From NCBI RefSeq assembly GCF_000526915.1, contig NZ_JAGZ01000007.1, positions 1 through 64,000 of the forward strand: a stretch of DNA of 64,000 nucleotides, read 5' to 3'. The position numbers were made by a program, and so were the translations under genes. The DNA is from Mycobacterium genavense ATCC 51234. GTDB lineage: Bacteria > Actinomycetota > Actinomycetes > Mycobacteriales > Mycobacteriaceae. Of this stretch, positions 10,956 through 19,606 are shown piece after piece (position 1 is the first letter of the stretch; the number at the start of each line of letters is the position of its first letter). A model generated the notes under the pieces. That model had not been told where the DNA came from and made no database searches. It was given only the letters and a program-made list of their open reading frames with translations.

Positions 10956-11555
10956 ATGGGCACCCCGTCACGACGAGTGCATTACCAGGTCCGAGGATTC
11001 GCACGGCGGGTGTGGTTGCTCGCGGCAGCCGGGGTCGCGACCGCGGCGGTCGTCATGGCCGTGACCGGCACCCGGCAGTCGGTGCGGCTTACTTCGGCGG
11101 ATTCGATTCCTATCACGAACGCCGTCTCGGTCACGCCCGCGCCGGGTTGGACCGTCGCGGACCGTGGCCCTAACTGGGTGGCGCTGTCCAACAGCGACTC
11201 GAGCGCGCAGCTGCAAGTAGCGGTGAAACCCGCCGGCGGAGCCGATCTCGTCGGCATGCTGCGGGCCGACGTCAATCAGTTGGCCGGAACACCGGCGGCC
11301 GGCTTGACCGACGTCAAGGACCTGGGCGCGCCCGTTACCAAAGACTTGGATGGGACCAACTTTCAGCGGGAGGCGTTCGTCAACTACACCGCCGACGTGT
11401 CGAGTCCACAGGGACCCATTCCCGTCATCGGCACGTTCAACGAGCTGCTGAACACCTCGACGCGGCAGACGGCCTTCGTCAACTTCAGGCAGAACGACAA
11501 CGCGACGCTACAGGTCGACGACGACGGCGGAGCAATGATCAGTTCAATGCTCTGA
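10956..11555 (+). CDS. Membrane-anchored or secreted hypothetical protein
   Basis: This 199-residue protein has a basic N-terminus, one hydrophobic helix (about 20-40, VWLLAAAGVATAAVVMAV) and an extracytoplasmic domain that resembles the conserved mycobacterial exported proteins built around PGWTVADRGPNWVALSN. No enzyme motif is visible. The start at 10956 follows a purine-rich site (AGGAGCAAGAGG). Its end is close to the convergent P450 gene. Confidence 0.75.
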   Translation: MGTPSRRVHYQVRGFARRVWLLAAAGVATAAVVMAVTGTRQSVRLTSADSIPITNAVSVTPAPGWTVADRGPNWVALSNSDSSAQLQVAVKPAGGADLVGMLRADVNQLAGTPAAGLTDVKDLGAPVTKDLDGTNFQREAFVNYTADVSSPQGPIPVIGTFNELLNTSTRQTAFVNFRQNDNATLQVDDDGGAMISSML

Positions 11556-11559
11556 CAAC

Positions 11560-12894
11560 CTATTTCGTACGCCGGTGGGCAATGATACGGGCGCCGCGGG
11601 ACGGGATGTAGACGACGTGGCGGGCGCGGGCAGTCTCGCGCCGGCGACGGCCGGGCATGAGGCGGTAGTTGAGCAGCACCTCGCGAAGGATCGCGGTGGA
11701 TTCCATCATCGCGAATCCGCCACCGAGACAACGGCGTACTCCGGCACCGAACGGCAACCAGTTCCAGGCCGTGGCCGAGCCGTCGAAAAATCGTTCTGGG
11801 CGGAAGACCTGCGGATCGGTGTGCTGCAACGGATCGGACTGCACCGGGCCGATACCGGCGAACACCGTGTGGCCGGCCGGGACACGATAGCCACCCAATT
11901 CGACATCATGAGTGAGTCGCCGTGCGACGGCGTAGAACACGGGATGTAGCCGCATCGACTCTTTGATCACGGCTTCGAAATATTTGTCGTCGCCGGTGTC
12001 GACGGCGGCAATTGCCTTGTCCTGCAGTGCTTGATCATGTGCGAGGTCGTGCAGGGTCCAGGACAGCGTGATCGCGGTGGTCTCGTGGCCGGCCAGCAGC
12101 AGCGTGACCATCTGGTCACGCAGTTCGGCATCCGAGAGCCGGTCATCGTCCATTTGCGTGGTGATCAATTGGGACAACACGTCGCCGCGATCGGCGGTGT
12201 TGCCGGCGCGACGACGCTCGCGGATCTCCGCGTAGAGCGCGTCGTCGATGCCTGCGCGTAGCTGGCGGAAGCGCTTCCAGGGCCCGAACCGCTGCAACTG
12301 CGGCACCACCTCACCCGCGTAAACGGCCATGGATGCGGAGACGAGGCGCGAGAACGGAACACGAAGCGCGTCGAGCTGCGGTCCCTGTCTGAGACCCAGG
12401 ACCACGCGCAGCATCATCTCCAACGTCATGGCGTTCATCCGGGGCTGTGCGGCGAACGGGCTGCCGACCGGCCACCGCCGAACTTCTGTGGCCGCCAGCT
12501 CGTTCATCATGTCCCGATAACCGCGCAGCGCGGCGCCGTTGAAGGGCGGCACCAGCAGCTTGCGGAGCCGTTGGTGCGCGGCCTCGTCGGTGGTCACCAC
12601 CGAACGCTCACCCATCACGTTCCGGATCCCCTGGATTCTTCTCTCGCCCGCGTGGAAGGTCGTCGGCTCGCCACCCAGCACCGACCGAACGAGCTCGGGA
12701 TGGCACACCAGGACGGAGGGGCGGCCCAGCACGGAGACCGCGATGACGTCGCCGTAGCGGTTGCGCAACCACGGCGTGATCCGGTCCCGATGGGAGAACA
12801 GTGCGGTCCGCACCACGCCGGGCACTCGCGGGCCGGGCGGTAACGGCAGCCGCGCCAGACGGTCGTCGGTCGCGGCCGGCGTCGTTTGGCTCAT
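11560..12894 (-). CDS. Cytochrome P450, CYP135/CYP138-like
   Basis: This is a heme-thiolate monooxygenase of 444 residues, full length. The I-helix motif AGHETT is at 268-273, the ExxR motif ESMR at 312-315, and the heme loop FGAGVRRCLGG places the axial cysteine at about 389. The overall pattern resembles the mycobacterial CYP135/138 group rather than the camphor-type bacterial P450s. The substrate is not known. A TetR gene lies 112 bases upstream on the same strand and may control it. Confidence 0.92.
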   Translation of the reverse strand: MSQTTPAATDDRLARLPLPPGPRVPGVVRTALFSHRDRITPWLRNRYGDVIAVSVLGRPSVLVCHPELVRSVLGGEPTTFHAGERRIQGIRNVMGERSVVTTDEAAHQRLRKLLVPPFNGAALRGYRDMMNELAATEVRRWPVGSPFAAQPRMNAMTLEMMLRVVLGLRQGPQLDALRVPFSRLVSASMAVYAGEVVPQLQRFGPWKRFRQLRAGIDDALYAEIRERRRAGNTADRGDVLSQLITTQMDDDRLSDAELRDQMVTLLLAGHETTAITLSWTLHDLAHDQALQDKAIAAVDTGDDKYFEAVIKESMRLHPVFYAVARRLTHDVELGGYRVPAGHTVFAGIGPVQSDPLQHTDPQVFRPERFFDGSATAWNWLPFGAGVRRCLGGGFAMMESTAILREVLLNYRLMPGRRRRETARARHVVYIPSRGARIIAHRRTK

Positions 12895-13006
12895 GTCAAC
12901 GCGCCCACACGGTGCGGAACATCAGCGCCTCCTCGGGGCTTTCGACGCCAGCTCAGCCTACCGAGGATCCGCCCGTTGCGAATCTCGAGACGACGATGCC
13001 CGGGCC

Positions 13007-13582
13007 TCAGTGCGGCTCGGCAAGCCTGGCCATCTCCGCGAACATCGATTCGCGCAGTTGCTCTCTAGTCAGATCCTCAAGTCCGGTCGCCGAGCGCACG
13101 AACGGCTCGAACAGTTGCCAACCCAACAACAGGGCGATCGCGTTCGCGGCTCCCAGCCGGGCGCTTGCTTCGCTCTCATGCTCGGGTCGGATCCCCTCCA
13201 GCAACCTGGCGGCAGCGGGGAAGCTGGACTGCAGTTTCCCGGCCGGAAACCCGTCGAGCAGCGCTCGGGCGATGACCCGCAAATGGCGCGAGGTGGCCAC
13301 CTCTACCTCTTCCTGGGACGCCACGCCGTCGGTCAACCTGGTCAGCTTGGCCGCCAGGTCGTCGAGGACGGCGGCGACGAGCTTCTCCTTCGTCCCGAAA
13401 TGGCGAAACACCAGTCCGTGATTGACGTGAGCCCTGGCCGCGATGTCGCGAATCGACGCCGCCGCCGGGCCGCGCTCGGCGAACATCTCCGCGGCGCTGT
13501 CCAGGATCGCGGCGGTCACCTCGTCGCGGCCGGTCGGGACGGACTCTTGCGTCGAGCCGAAGCTTGCGCTGCGTGTAGTCAC
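13007..13582 (-). CDS. TetR family transcriptional regulator upstream of the P450
   Basis: This 191-residue TetR repressor has the DNA-binding domain at about residues 22-68 (IRDIAARAHVNHGLVFRHFG). It starts with GTG at 13582. It is transcribed towards the P450 gene and diverges from the ketopantoate-reductase-like gene; a perfect palindrome sits in the divergent promoter region. Confidence 0.88.
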   Translation of the reverse strand: MTTRSASFGSTQESVPTGRDEVTAAILDSAAEMFAERGPAAASIRDIAARAHVNHGLVFRHFGTKEKLVAAVLDDLAAKLTRLTDGVASQEEVEVATSRHLRVIARALLDGFPAGKLQSSFPAAARLLEGIRPEHESEASARLGAANAIALLLGWQLFEPFVRSATGLEDLTREQLRESMFAEMARLAEPH

Positions 13583-13598
13583 ATGTCTATACTAGTCG

Positions 13599-13614
13599 GT
13601 AGTCAGCTGACTAC
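13599..13614. promoter_or_regulatory. Perfect 16-bp palindrome, probable TetR operator
   Basis: GTAGTCAGCTGACTAC is an exact palindrome located 17 bases upstream of the TetR start and about 100 bases upstream of the divergent reductase gene. A site here could control both directions. Confidence 0.65.
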
Positions 13615-13715
13615 AGACCTGGATCGCACGGAGAAAGCGGGCCCACCCATTTCCAAGGGAGCCGACGTAACCTCGCGCAAGAAAACGTGCGGAGCCGACG
13701 GAAGGTGGGGCCCGA

Positions 13716-14759
13716 TTGTCTGCACGAGTTGACCACCGATACGTGATCGTCGGCGCCGGCGCTATCGGCGGGACCGTGGGCGGGCTGCTGGCCCGCTCCG
13801 GCACTCCCACGGTGTTGGTTGCGCGCGGTCGCCATGCCGAGGTGCTGGCCGCCGAGGGCATCACCCTGCGGACGCCCGACGGCACCTTCCGCACCGCGGT
13901 CACCACGGCATCGCGGCCCGAGGACGTCCGGTTGACCGATCGCGACGTCCTGGTGTTCGCGACCAAGACCCAACAGCTCGATGCGGCGTTGCAGGATTGG
14001 GTGGACCAGCCCGTCCACGGCTCGGATGGCGTGCTCGGCAGCGCGGGCGAACACCTGCCAGCCATGACCACCCTCAATGGCGTTGCCGCAGAAGAGAAAG
14101 CGTTGTGCTACTTTCGTAGGGTCTTCGGGATCTGCGTGTGGCTGCCGGCCGTGCACCTGGAACCCGGTGAGGTTGTCGTGCGGGCCTGGCCGGTGGTCGG
14201 GCAATTCCACATCGCGCGGTGGCCCGCGGTGCTGCGCACGCGAGACGACGCCGAGTTGTTGGCGGGGCTCGCGGAATCCTGGACCGCGGCGGGAGTCCGG
14301 GTGCGTATGCCAGACGACGTCGCCCCGTGGAAGTACAACAAGCTGCTGAGCAACGTCGGCAACGCCGTGGGTGCCCTCACCGGCGACGCGGCGGGCGCGG
14401 TGGTGGAAGCGGTGCGGCGCGAAGGCGAAAATGTGTTGCGGCACGCGGGGATCGAGTTCATCTCCTTCGAAGTTTCGACCGCCGCCCGCGCGGACGGACC
14501 GACGATACGGCCGGTGCCGGGATCGGCCGCCGGGCCGAGCAATTCCACCTGGCAATCGCTGACCCGCCAGACCGGCAGTGTGGAGACCGACTTCCTCAAC
14601 GGCGAGATCGTCCGGTTGGCTCACCGGCACGGCATCGCGGCGCCGCTGAATGCCGCGTTGGCCCGCGCCGTTCGGGCAGCGGTGCGCAGTGGCCACGGCC
14701 CGGGGCGTCATTCGGCCGAGCAACTGGCCCACCTGGTGGGAGTCGAGGCTACCGCCTGA
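13716..14759 (+). CDS. 2-dehydropantoate 2-reductase family protein (ApbA/PanE-like)
   Basis: This is a 347-residue NAD(P)-dependent reductase of the ketopantoate reductase fold. The nucleotide-binding motif is VIVGAGAIGGTVGGLLA near the N-terminus. The C-terminal helical domain contains the family pattern KYNKLLSNVGNAV, with the catalytic lysine expected there, and a later conserved LNGEIVRLAHRHG. A TTG start at 13716 is supported by GAAGGTGGGG six bases upstream. Such proteins reduce ketopantoate or related alpha-keto acids; a housekeeping panE would normally sit elsewhere, so the exact substrate is open. Confidence 0.85.
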   Translation: MSARVDHRYVIVGAGAIGGTVGGLLARSGTPTVLVARGRHAEVLAAEGITLRTPDGTFRTAVTTASRPEDVRLTDRDVLVFATKTQQLDAALQDWVDQPVHGSDGVLGSAGEHLPAMTTLNGVAAEEKALCYFRRVFGICVWLPAVHLEPGEVVVRAWPVVGQFHIARWPAVLRTRDDAELLAGLAESWTAAGVRVRMPDDVAPWKYNKLLSNVGNAVGALTGDAAGAVVEAVRREGENVLRHAGIEFISFEVSTAARADGPTIRPVPGSAAGPSNSTWQSLTRQTGSVETDFLNGEIVRLAHRHGIAAPLNAALARAVRAAVRSGHGPGRHSAEQLAHLVGVEATA

Positions 14760-14788
14760 CCAACCGGTTAGCTTGCCAGGCAGGCGGT
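14751..14788. terminator. Hairpin between convergent genes
   Basis: Perfect arms ACCGCCTG (14751-14758) and CAGGCGGT (14781-14788) enclose 22 bases and cover the stop codons of the convergent reductase and FAD monooxygenase genes. It may act as a bidirectional terminator, although the loop is large. Confidence 0.4.
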
Positions 14789-16242
14789 TTCGCGACCCGT
14801 CCAGCGCGCCAGCGTCTGGGCGGCCGCGGTCCGGTCGGCCGACGAGCCCGCCCAGGTGACGTAGCCGTCGGGACGCACCAACACCGCCGGTCGCTCGTCG
14901 GCCCGCTCGACCTGGACGAGTCCGGCCGCGTCGAACGGGGCCGCGCCGCGTTCGCGAATGAAGACAAAGCCGGGCCGCCGTTGCAGCTGGGTGAGCCGCC
15001 CATGCCGCAACGGGATCTGGGTTGCCCGGGTACCGACCAACGGGCTCTCGCCGTGGCGGTGCGGATACCGCAGCGTGGTCCCGGCGAAGCTCCCGGCGAT
15101 CGCGTCACGCACCCTGGGAATGCGAAGTAATCCGGGCGCCAGCATGTTTCGTATCGCACGAGCGACGGGCTGGCGCAGTTTGATACCCCGGGCCATCAAG
15201 CCGGACTGCAGCAGCACCCGCTGGCCGATCGGATGACGTTCGTCGTGATAGGTGTCCAGCACCGCGTCGTCGGCACCGGCGAGCACCGCGTCGATCTTCC
15301 ACGCGAGGTTGGCCGCGTCCTGGATGCCGGTGTTCATGCCTTGACCGTCCATGGGGGAGTGGACATGCGCGGCGTCGCCGGCCAGAAACACCCGGCCGTG
15401 CCGGTACTGCGCGACTTGGCTTTCGTCGCAATGGAATCGGGACTTCCAGGCAACGTCGAGCAATCCGGGGTCGGGATCCATCGCCCGCGCCAAGATGCCG
15501 GCGATCTCGTCCCGCTCGACGGGGACGTCGTCGGGTTGCTGATTCTCGCGGTCCCAGACCATCGCGCGATACCACGACTCGGTGTCGTCGCGGCCGTCGT
15601 AAGGGGCCAGGAACGCGAACTCGTTGCGAGTACTGCCCAGCGTCAGGCCACCTCCGGCGGGCCCGTGCGCGACCTTCACATCGGCCAGCACGATCGACGA
15701 CATGATCGTGCGCCCGGGGAAGTCCGCACCCACCAGGGCGCGAACCGTGCTGTGCGCGCCGTCGGCGCCGACCAGATATGTTGCCCGCCAACGGGTCTGC
15801 TCGCTCGCACCGTCGCCGTGCGGTCGTGCGACCACGGTCACGCCGTCGGCGTCCTGGTCGAGCCCGATGACTTCGACGCCGCGCCGGATGTCGGCACCCT
15901 GCGCGACGGCGTAATCCGCCAGCGCCCGATCGACATTGGTCTGCGGCGTGATCATCGCGAATCGGTAGGGCGAATCGAGGTGGGTGAGGTCGATGCGGGC
16001 CCCGCCGAAAATCGTGACCCCCGGCGCCCGATGGGAGCGTGCCAACAGATCCTCGGCGATCCCCCGGGCGTCGAGGACCTCCAGCGTGCGGGCCATGGTG
16101 ACGAAAGCCCGGCTGGACGAGTTGACGGTGGGCCGGCGCTCGAGCACGGCGACCGAGCGGCCCGCGCGCGCAAGGTCACCGGCGGCGGTCAGCCCCGTCG
16201 GCCCGGTGCCGACGACGACGACATCGACGCGGTGGGTGTCAT
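14768..16242 (-). CDS. FAD-dependent aromatic-ring-type monooxygenase, start region frameshifted
   Basis: This is a flavin monooxygenase of the PheA/TfdB type, about 490 residues. The Rossmann motif VVVVGTGPTGLTAAGDLARAG begins near the N-terminus, the DG motif is GADGAHSTVR and the second FAD motif is GRVFLAGDAAHVHSP. A C-terminal thioredoxin-like domain follows. The ATG at 16242 overlaps the upstream stop as ATGA and is the expected start, but it is out of frame by one base with the protein (HRVDVVVVGTG). In frame, the first initiator is at 16351, inside the upstream gene. A one-base deletion just after the ATG is the simplest explanation. The rest of the gene is intact. Confidence 0.85.
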
Positions 16243-16646
16243 CGCGCCATCGCCTCCGGGTGCGGGTACCAGCGGCGAATGTCGTCGGGCGTCGCCACGG
16301 CTGCGCGATTGAAGACGAAGCGGCAGCCGGGCTGTGCGGTGTGCGCGGCATTGACGATCGACTCGAACAGCAGCGTGTTGCTGGCGACCAGCCGGATGCC
16401 GGCGCCGATGAGCACTGCGTCGTAGCGCTTGGCGTTAAGCCATTTACGGGCCTTGTCCACTCCCGCCTCCCCGAACGCGATCAGGCAGTTGTCGACGTGG
16501 TAGCCCGCGTCCCGCAGCGCGGCGACGTTGTCGTTGTTGGCGGCGCGCAGCTTCTCCCGCGACAGGCCGGGAAATTGCGCGAATTCGGGTGAGGAGTAGT
16601 TGATCACGTCGGGATCGAGCCCGATCTGGATCGCGGTGACGGTCAT
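16239..16646 (-). CDS. Conserved hypothetical protein, Rossmann-like
   Basis: This 135-residue protein begins MTVTAIQIGLDPDVINYSS. A predicted alternating beta/alpha pattern with a segment KRYDAVLIGAGIRLVASN suggests a small nucleotide-binding or response-regulator-like fold. It is the first gene of an operon with the FAD monooxygenase and diverges from a TetR gene; two TetR-type sites lie in the divergent region. Its function is unknown. A longer frame to 16718 runs through the operators and is unlikely. Confidence 0.75.
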   Translation of the reverse strand: MTVTAIQIGLDPDVINYSSPEFAQFPGLSREKLRAANNDNVAALRDAGYHVDNCLIAFGEAGVDKARKWLNAKRYDAVLIGAGIRLVASNTLLFESIVNAAHTAQPGCRFVFNRAAVATPDDIRRWYPHPEAMAR

Positions 16647-16668
16647 GTCGCATCCCCCGGCAGTGTGT

Positions 16669-16728
16669 TCAACAACTGTTGAGCTCAGACGGTAGACCCC
16701 CGATGCAGCCCATGTCAACAGTTGTTGA
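16669..16728. promoter_or_regulatory. Pair of mirror-image operators in a divergent promoter
   Basis: TCAACAACTGTTGA (16669-16682) and TCAACAGTTGTTGA (16715-16728) are reverse complements of each other, and each is itself nearly palindromic (TCAACA/TGTTGA). They lie between the divergent TetR gene and the FAD monooxygenase operon. An AATACACT -10-like element starts about 8 bases before the TetR ATG, suggesting a leaderless transcript covered by the second site. Confidence 0.72.
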
Positions 16729-16741
16729 ATACACTGGCGCC

Positions 16742-17299
16742 ATGCCCGCGAAAGTCCGCGATGGAAAAGCCACCCGGTCGACGATCTTGGCGACCGCGCG
16801 GTCGCAGTTCGGAAACCTCGGATTCGAACGGACCACCATCCGTTCCATCGCCTCGGCCGCGGGCGTCGACCCGGCGCTGGTGATGCACTACTTCGGCAAT
16901 AAGGCGGAGCTGTTCGCGGCAGCCTCTCGAATCGACGTCAAATTCCCCGATCTGTCGCAGATCGCGCCCGACCAGATCGCCGATGTGCTGGTGCCGATTT
17001 TCGTTACCGTCTGGGGACCGCACGGGCCGTTCCTGCCGTTGCTGCGCTCGGCCGCGACCAACCAGGGCGCCGCGGAAGCCCTCGTCGAGGTCTTTGTCGA
17101 CCAGGTGGCGCCGGCATTGGCCGCCGTCGTCGCCGACCGCGCCCCCGAACGCGCCGCGCTGCTGGGGTCGCAACTGCTCGGCCTGGCGGTGGCCCGCAAC
17201 ATCCTGTGCCTGCCGCCGCTGGCCGACATGGACGACGCCCAGCTCGTCGAATGGCTGCGCCCCGTGTTCGCGCACTACCTCGCCGATCCGGCACCATGA
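16742..17299 (+). CDS. TetR family transcriptional regulator
   Basis: This 185-residue TetR protein has a textbook DNA-binding domain (TTIRSIASAAGVDPALVMHYFG, about 33-54). The ATG at 16742 is preferred because upstream in-frame codons lie inside the operator. It probably represses itself and the divergent FAD monooxygenase operon. A SnoaL-like gene follows after four bases and is likely cotranscribed. Confidence 0.88.
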   Translation: MPAKVRDGKATRSTILATARSQFGNLGFERTTIRSIASAAGVDPALVMHYFGNKAELFAAASRIDVKFPDLSQIAPDQIADVLVPIFVTVWGPHGPFLPLLRSAATNQGAAEALVEVFVDQVAPALAAVVADRAPERAALLGSQLLGLAVARNILCLPPLADMDDAQLVEWLRPVFAHYLADPAP

Positions 17300-17303
17300 T
17301 CTG

Positions 17304-17726
17304 ATGGATCCCTTCCGGAAGGCGGTCGAGGACCGCGACGAGTCAGCGATCCAGGCATTGCTGGCCGATGACGTGGTGTTCACCAGCCCGGTGGCGTTCA
17401 AGCCGTACGTCGGCAAGCCGATCACCGCGGCGATTCTGCGTGGCGTGCTGCGCATCTTCGAAGGCTTCCGCTACGTGCGGGAGATCGCGGGCGCCGACGG
17501 TCGCGATCATGCGCTGATCTTCGAGACCGGCATCTCCGGTGTGCCGGGCGTAAAGATCACCGGCTGCGACTTCCTGCATTTCGACGAGAGCGGCCTGATC
17601 GACGACTGCATGGTGATGGTGCGTCCGCTGTCGGGGGCGACGACGCTAGCCGAAGCGATGGGTGCCCAGTTCGAGCGCATTCAGCAGGAGGCCGTCGAGT
17701 TGGCCGAGCAGTTCGCCACCGCCTGA
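17304..17726 (+). CDS. SnoaL/NTF2-like protein
   Basis: This is a 140-residue protein of the NTF2-like fold. The opening FRKAVEDRDESAIQALLADD followed by VVFTSP is characteristic, and a central beta sheet contains DHALIFETGISG. Family members are small isomerases, cyclases or ligand-binding proteins; no specific activity can be assigned. It follows the TetR gene closely, so it probably belongs to that regulated unit. Confidence 0.82.
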   Translation: MDPFRKAVEDRDESAIQALLADDVVFTSPVAFKPYVGKPITAAILRGVLRIFEGFRYVREIAGADGRDHALIFETGISGVPGVKITGCDFLHFDESGLIDDCMVMVRPLSGATTLAEAMGAQFERIQQEAVELAEQFATA

Positions 17727-17734
17727 CGGCCGCG

Positions 17735-17901
17735 TCATTCGACGACGCGAAGGATTCCGACGCGTCCGGCGCCGGCTTCGCGGCGCAGCACCGAGGTGGC
17801 CAGGTCGAATGTCACGCCCGCGATCATCTCGTTGACCAACGGGTTGCCAGCCCGTACAGGTTCACCAGTTGCGTGATCGCCACGACGTCGCTGTCGGTCA
17901 T
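17735..17901 (-). pseudogene. Remnant of a small SnoaL-like or thioesterase-like gene
   Basis: A plausible protein start (MTDSDVVAITQLVNLYGLA, reading from 17901) soon runs into a different frame that carries a plausible C-terminus (LVNEMIAGVTFDLATSVLRR). Together they are only about 55 residues. The pattern fits a gene with a large internal deletion. The assignment to a family is weak. Confidence 0.4.
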
Positions 17902-17982
17902 GGTTCTGCATAGTAGAGGGCACAAACGGCGCCGCCTCCGCGTTGCGCTACGCATGCGGGCCAAGCGCGAAGGGAGACGCGG

Positions 17983-18863
17983 GTGAAGATTCGCTTCGGG
18001 GTCGGACTGGCTGCCGACAGCACGCCTGATCAACTCGCCGACATCGTCGACCACCTGGAGAGCAGCGGGGTGGATTCGCTGTGGTTCTCCGAGCTGGTCT
18101 ACGCACCCACGGTGGATCCCGTCGTGGGCATGGCCTATGCGCTCGCCCGGACGACCCGATTGAAGGTGGGCACGTCCGTGGCGGTGCTGCCCGGCCGCCA
18201 TCCGGTGCTGGTGGCCAAACAGCTGGCATCCCTGGCGGCCATCGCACCCAAGCGCGTGCTTCCGGCCTTCGGTTTGCGGTCGGCGATACCGGCCGAGCGC
18301 GAGCTGTTCGAGGTCCCTGACGGGGAGCGGGCCGCGGTGTTCGACGAATCGCTGCCGGTGCTGCGTTCGGCGCTGGACGAGGAGTCGGCCAGCTACAGCG
18401 GCCGCTACTTTTCCGTCAGCGGGGCGGTGATCACCCCGAAACCGTCTCCGCCACTGGACATTTGGCTAGGCGGATCGGTACCGGCGGCATTTCGGCGCAT
18501 CGGGACGTTGGCGGATGGCTGGTTGGGCAGCTTTATGACACCGGACGAGGCGCGCGCCGGGCGCGAGGCGATCGAGCGGGCCGCGGAGCAGGCCGGCCGA
18601 CAGATCGAGCCGGACCACTTCGGCATTTCGCTGGGCGTCGCGGACGGCGCGTTGTCGCCGGAGTTGGTCGCCGCGGCCCGCCGGCGCCGCCCCGACGTCG
18701 ACCCCGCCGACCTGATCGCCGCGAGCTGGGATCAACTGCATCGGCAGCTGGACGCCTACCTGGATGCCGGCTTGACGAAATCGTCATCCGGCCCGCCGGC
18801 GGTGGGTCACCGGACCGCTTCATCGACCGCTTCGTCGCCGAGCTGGCCGGGCGGCAGAACTAA
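17983..18863 (+). pseudogene. LLM-class F420-dependent oxidoreductase, frameshifted near the C-terminus
   Basis: This is a luciferase-like TIM-barrel oxidoreductase, probably F420-dependent. It starts with GTG at 17983 after GAAGGGAGA, and the barrel begins MKIRFGVGLAADSTPDQLAD. Conserved elements include TTRLKVGTSVAVLPGRHPV and PLDIWLGGSVPAAFRR. At about 18781 one T appears to be missing (aaa t-c gtc atc), and the true C-terminus (VIRPAGGGSPDRFIDRFVAE) is in another frame. Only the last 28 residues are affected, so partial activity cannot be excluded. Confidence 0.85.
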
Positions 18864-18888
18864 GGGCGGTGCCGCTTACGCTCGAGAA

Positions 18889-19606
18889 GTGACGATCCCG
18901 TACGACGCGGCACTGCGCGATCGGATTCGCGACCATCTCGCGAGCCATGACCGTCGCGTGGTCAGCGATCCGACCAAGCGACACGCGGCCGTCGCGGTGG
19001 TGCTGGTTGATTCGGAGGTCGGGGAGGACCGCGTCGACCCGGTGTCCGTCGCGGACTGGAACACCGGTCGACCGATGCCGGCCGCCGATCTGGACGGCCA
19101 CATGGTCGACGTCTCGGGCGGCGCGGCATTTCTACTGTGCCGCAGGGCATCTCGTCTCACCTCACACGCGGCGCAGTGGGCACTTCCGGGCGGCCGGCTG
19201 GATGCGGGCGAGACAGCCGTCGACGCGGCGTTGGGAACTGCGCGAAGAAGTCCGCATCGCATTGCCCGGCTCGACCGTGCTGGGCCTGCTCGACGACTAT
19301 CCGACGCGATCCGGGTACGTCATCACACCGGTGGTGATCTGGGGAGGCGGACGGCTCGATCTCGATCCGGCCCCCGACGAGGTCGTGGCCGTATACCGGG
19401 TGGGGCTACATCAGTTGCAGCGCGACGACTCGCCGCGGTGCATCACCATCAAGGAGAGCCCGCGACCGGTAGTGCAGATTCCGTTAGGAAACGACCTCAT
19501 CCACGCACCGACCGGGGCGGTGTTGTTGCAGCTGCGCTGGTTGTGCCTGGAGGGACGCCACGATTCGGTCGACCATCTCGAGCAACCGGTAATCGCGTGG
19601 AAGTAG
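18889..19606 (+). pseudogene. Nudix hydrolase, frameshifted inside the Nudix box
   Basis: Nudix enzymes hydrolyse nucleoside diphosphate derivatives. The first half runs from the GTG at 18889 to LPGGRLDAGETAVDAAL, the front of the Nudix box. The rest of the box (RELREEV) needs a frame change: two bases appear to be missing at about 19230, and the C-terminal half continues as ELREEVRIALPGSTVLGLLDD to 19606. Because the lesion cuts the catalytic box itself, the product is almost certainly dead. Confidence 0.85.

Noticed and set aside
15105..15791. Arg-rich frame on the minus strand within the FAD monooxygenase gene
   Set aside because: It is a second frame of the same strand over a well-supported enzyme; no motif.
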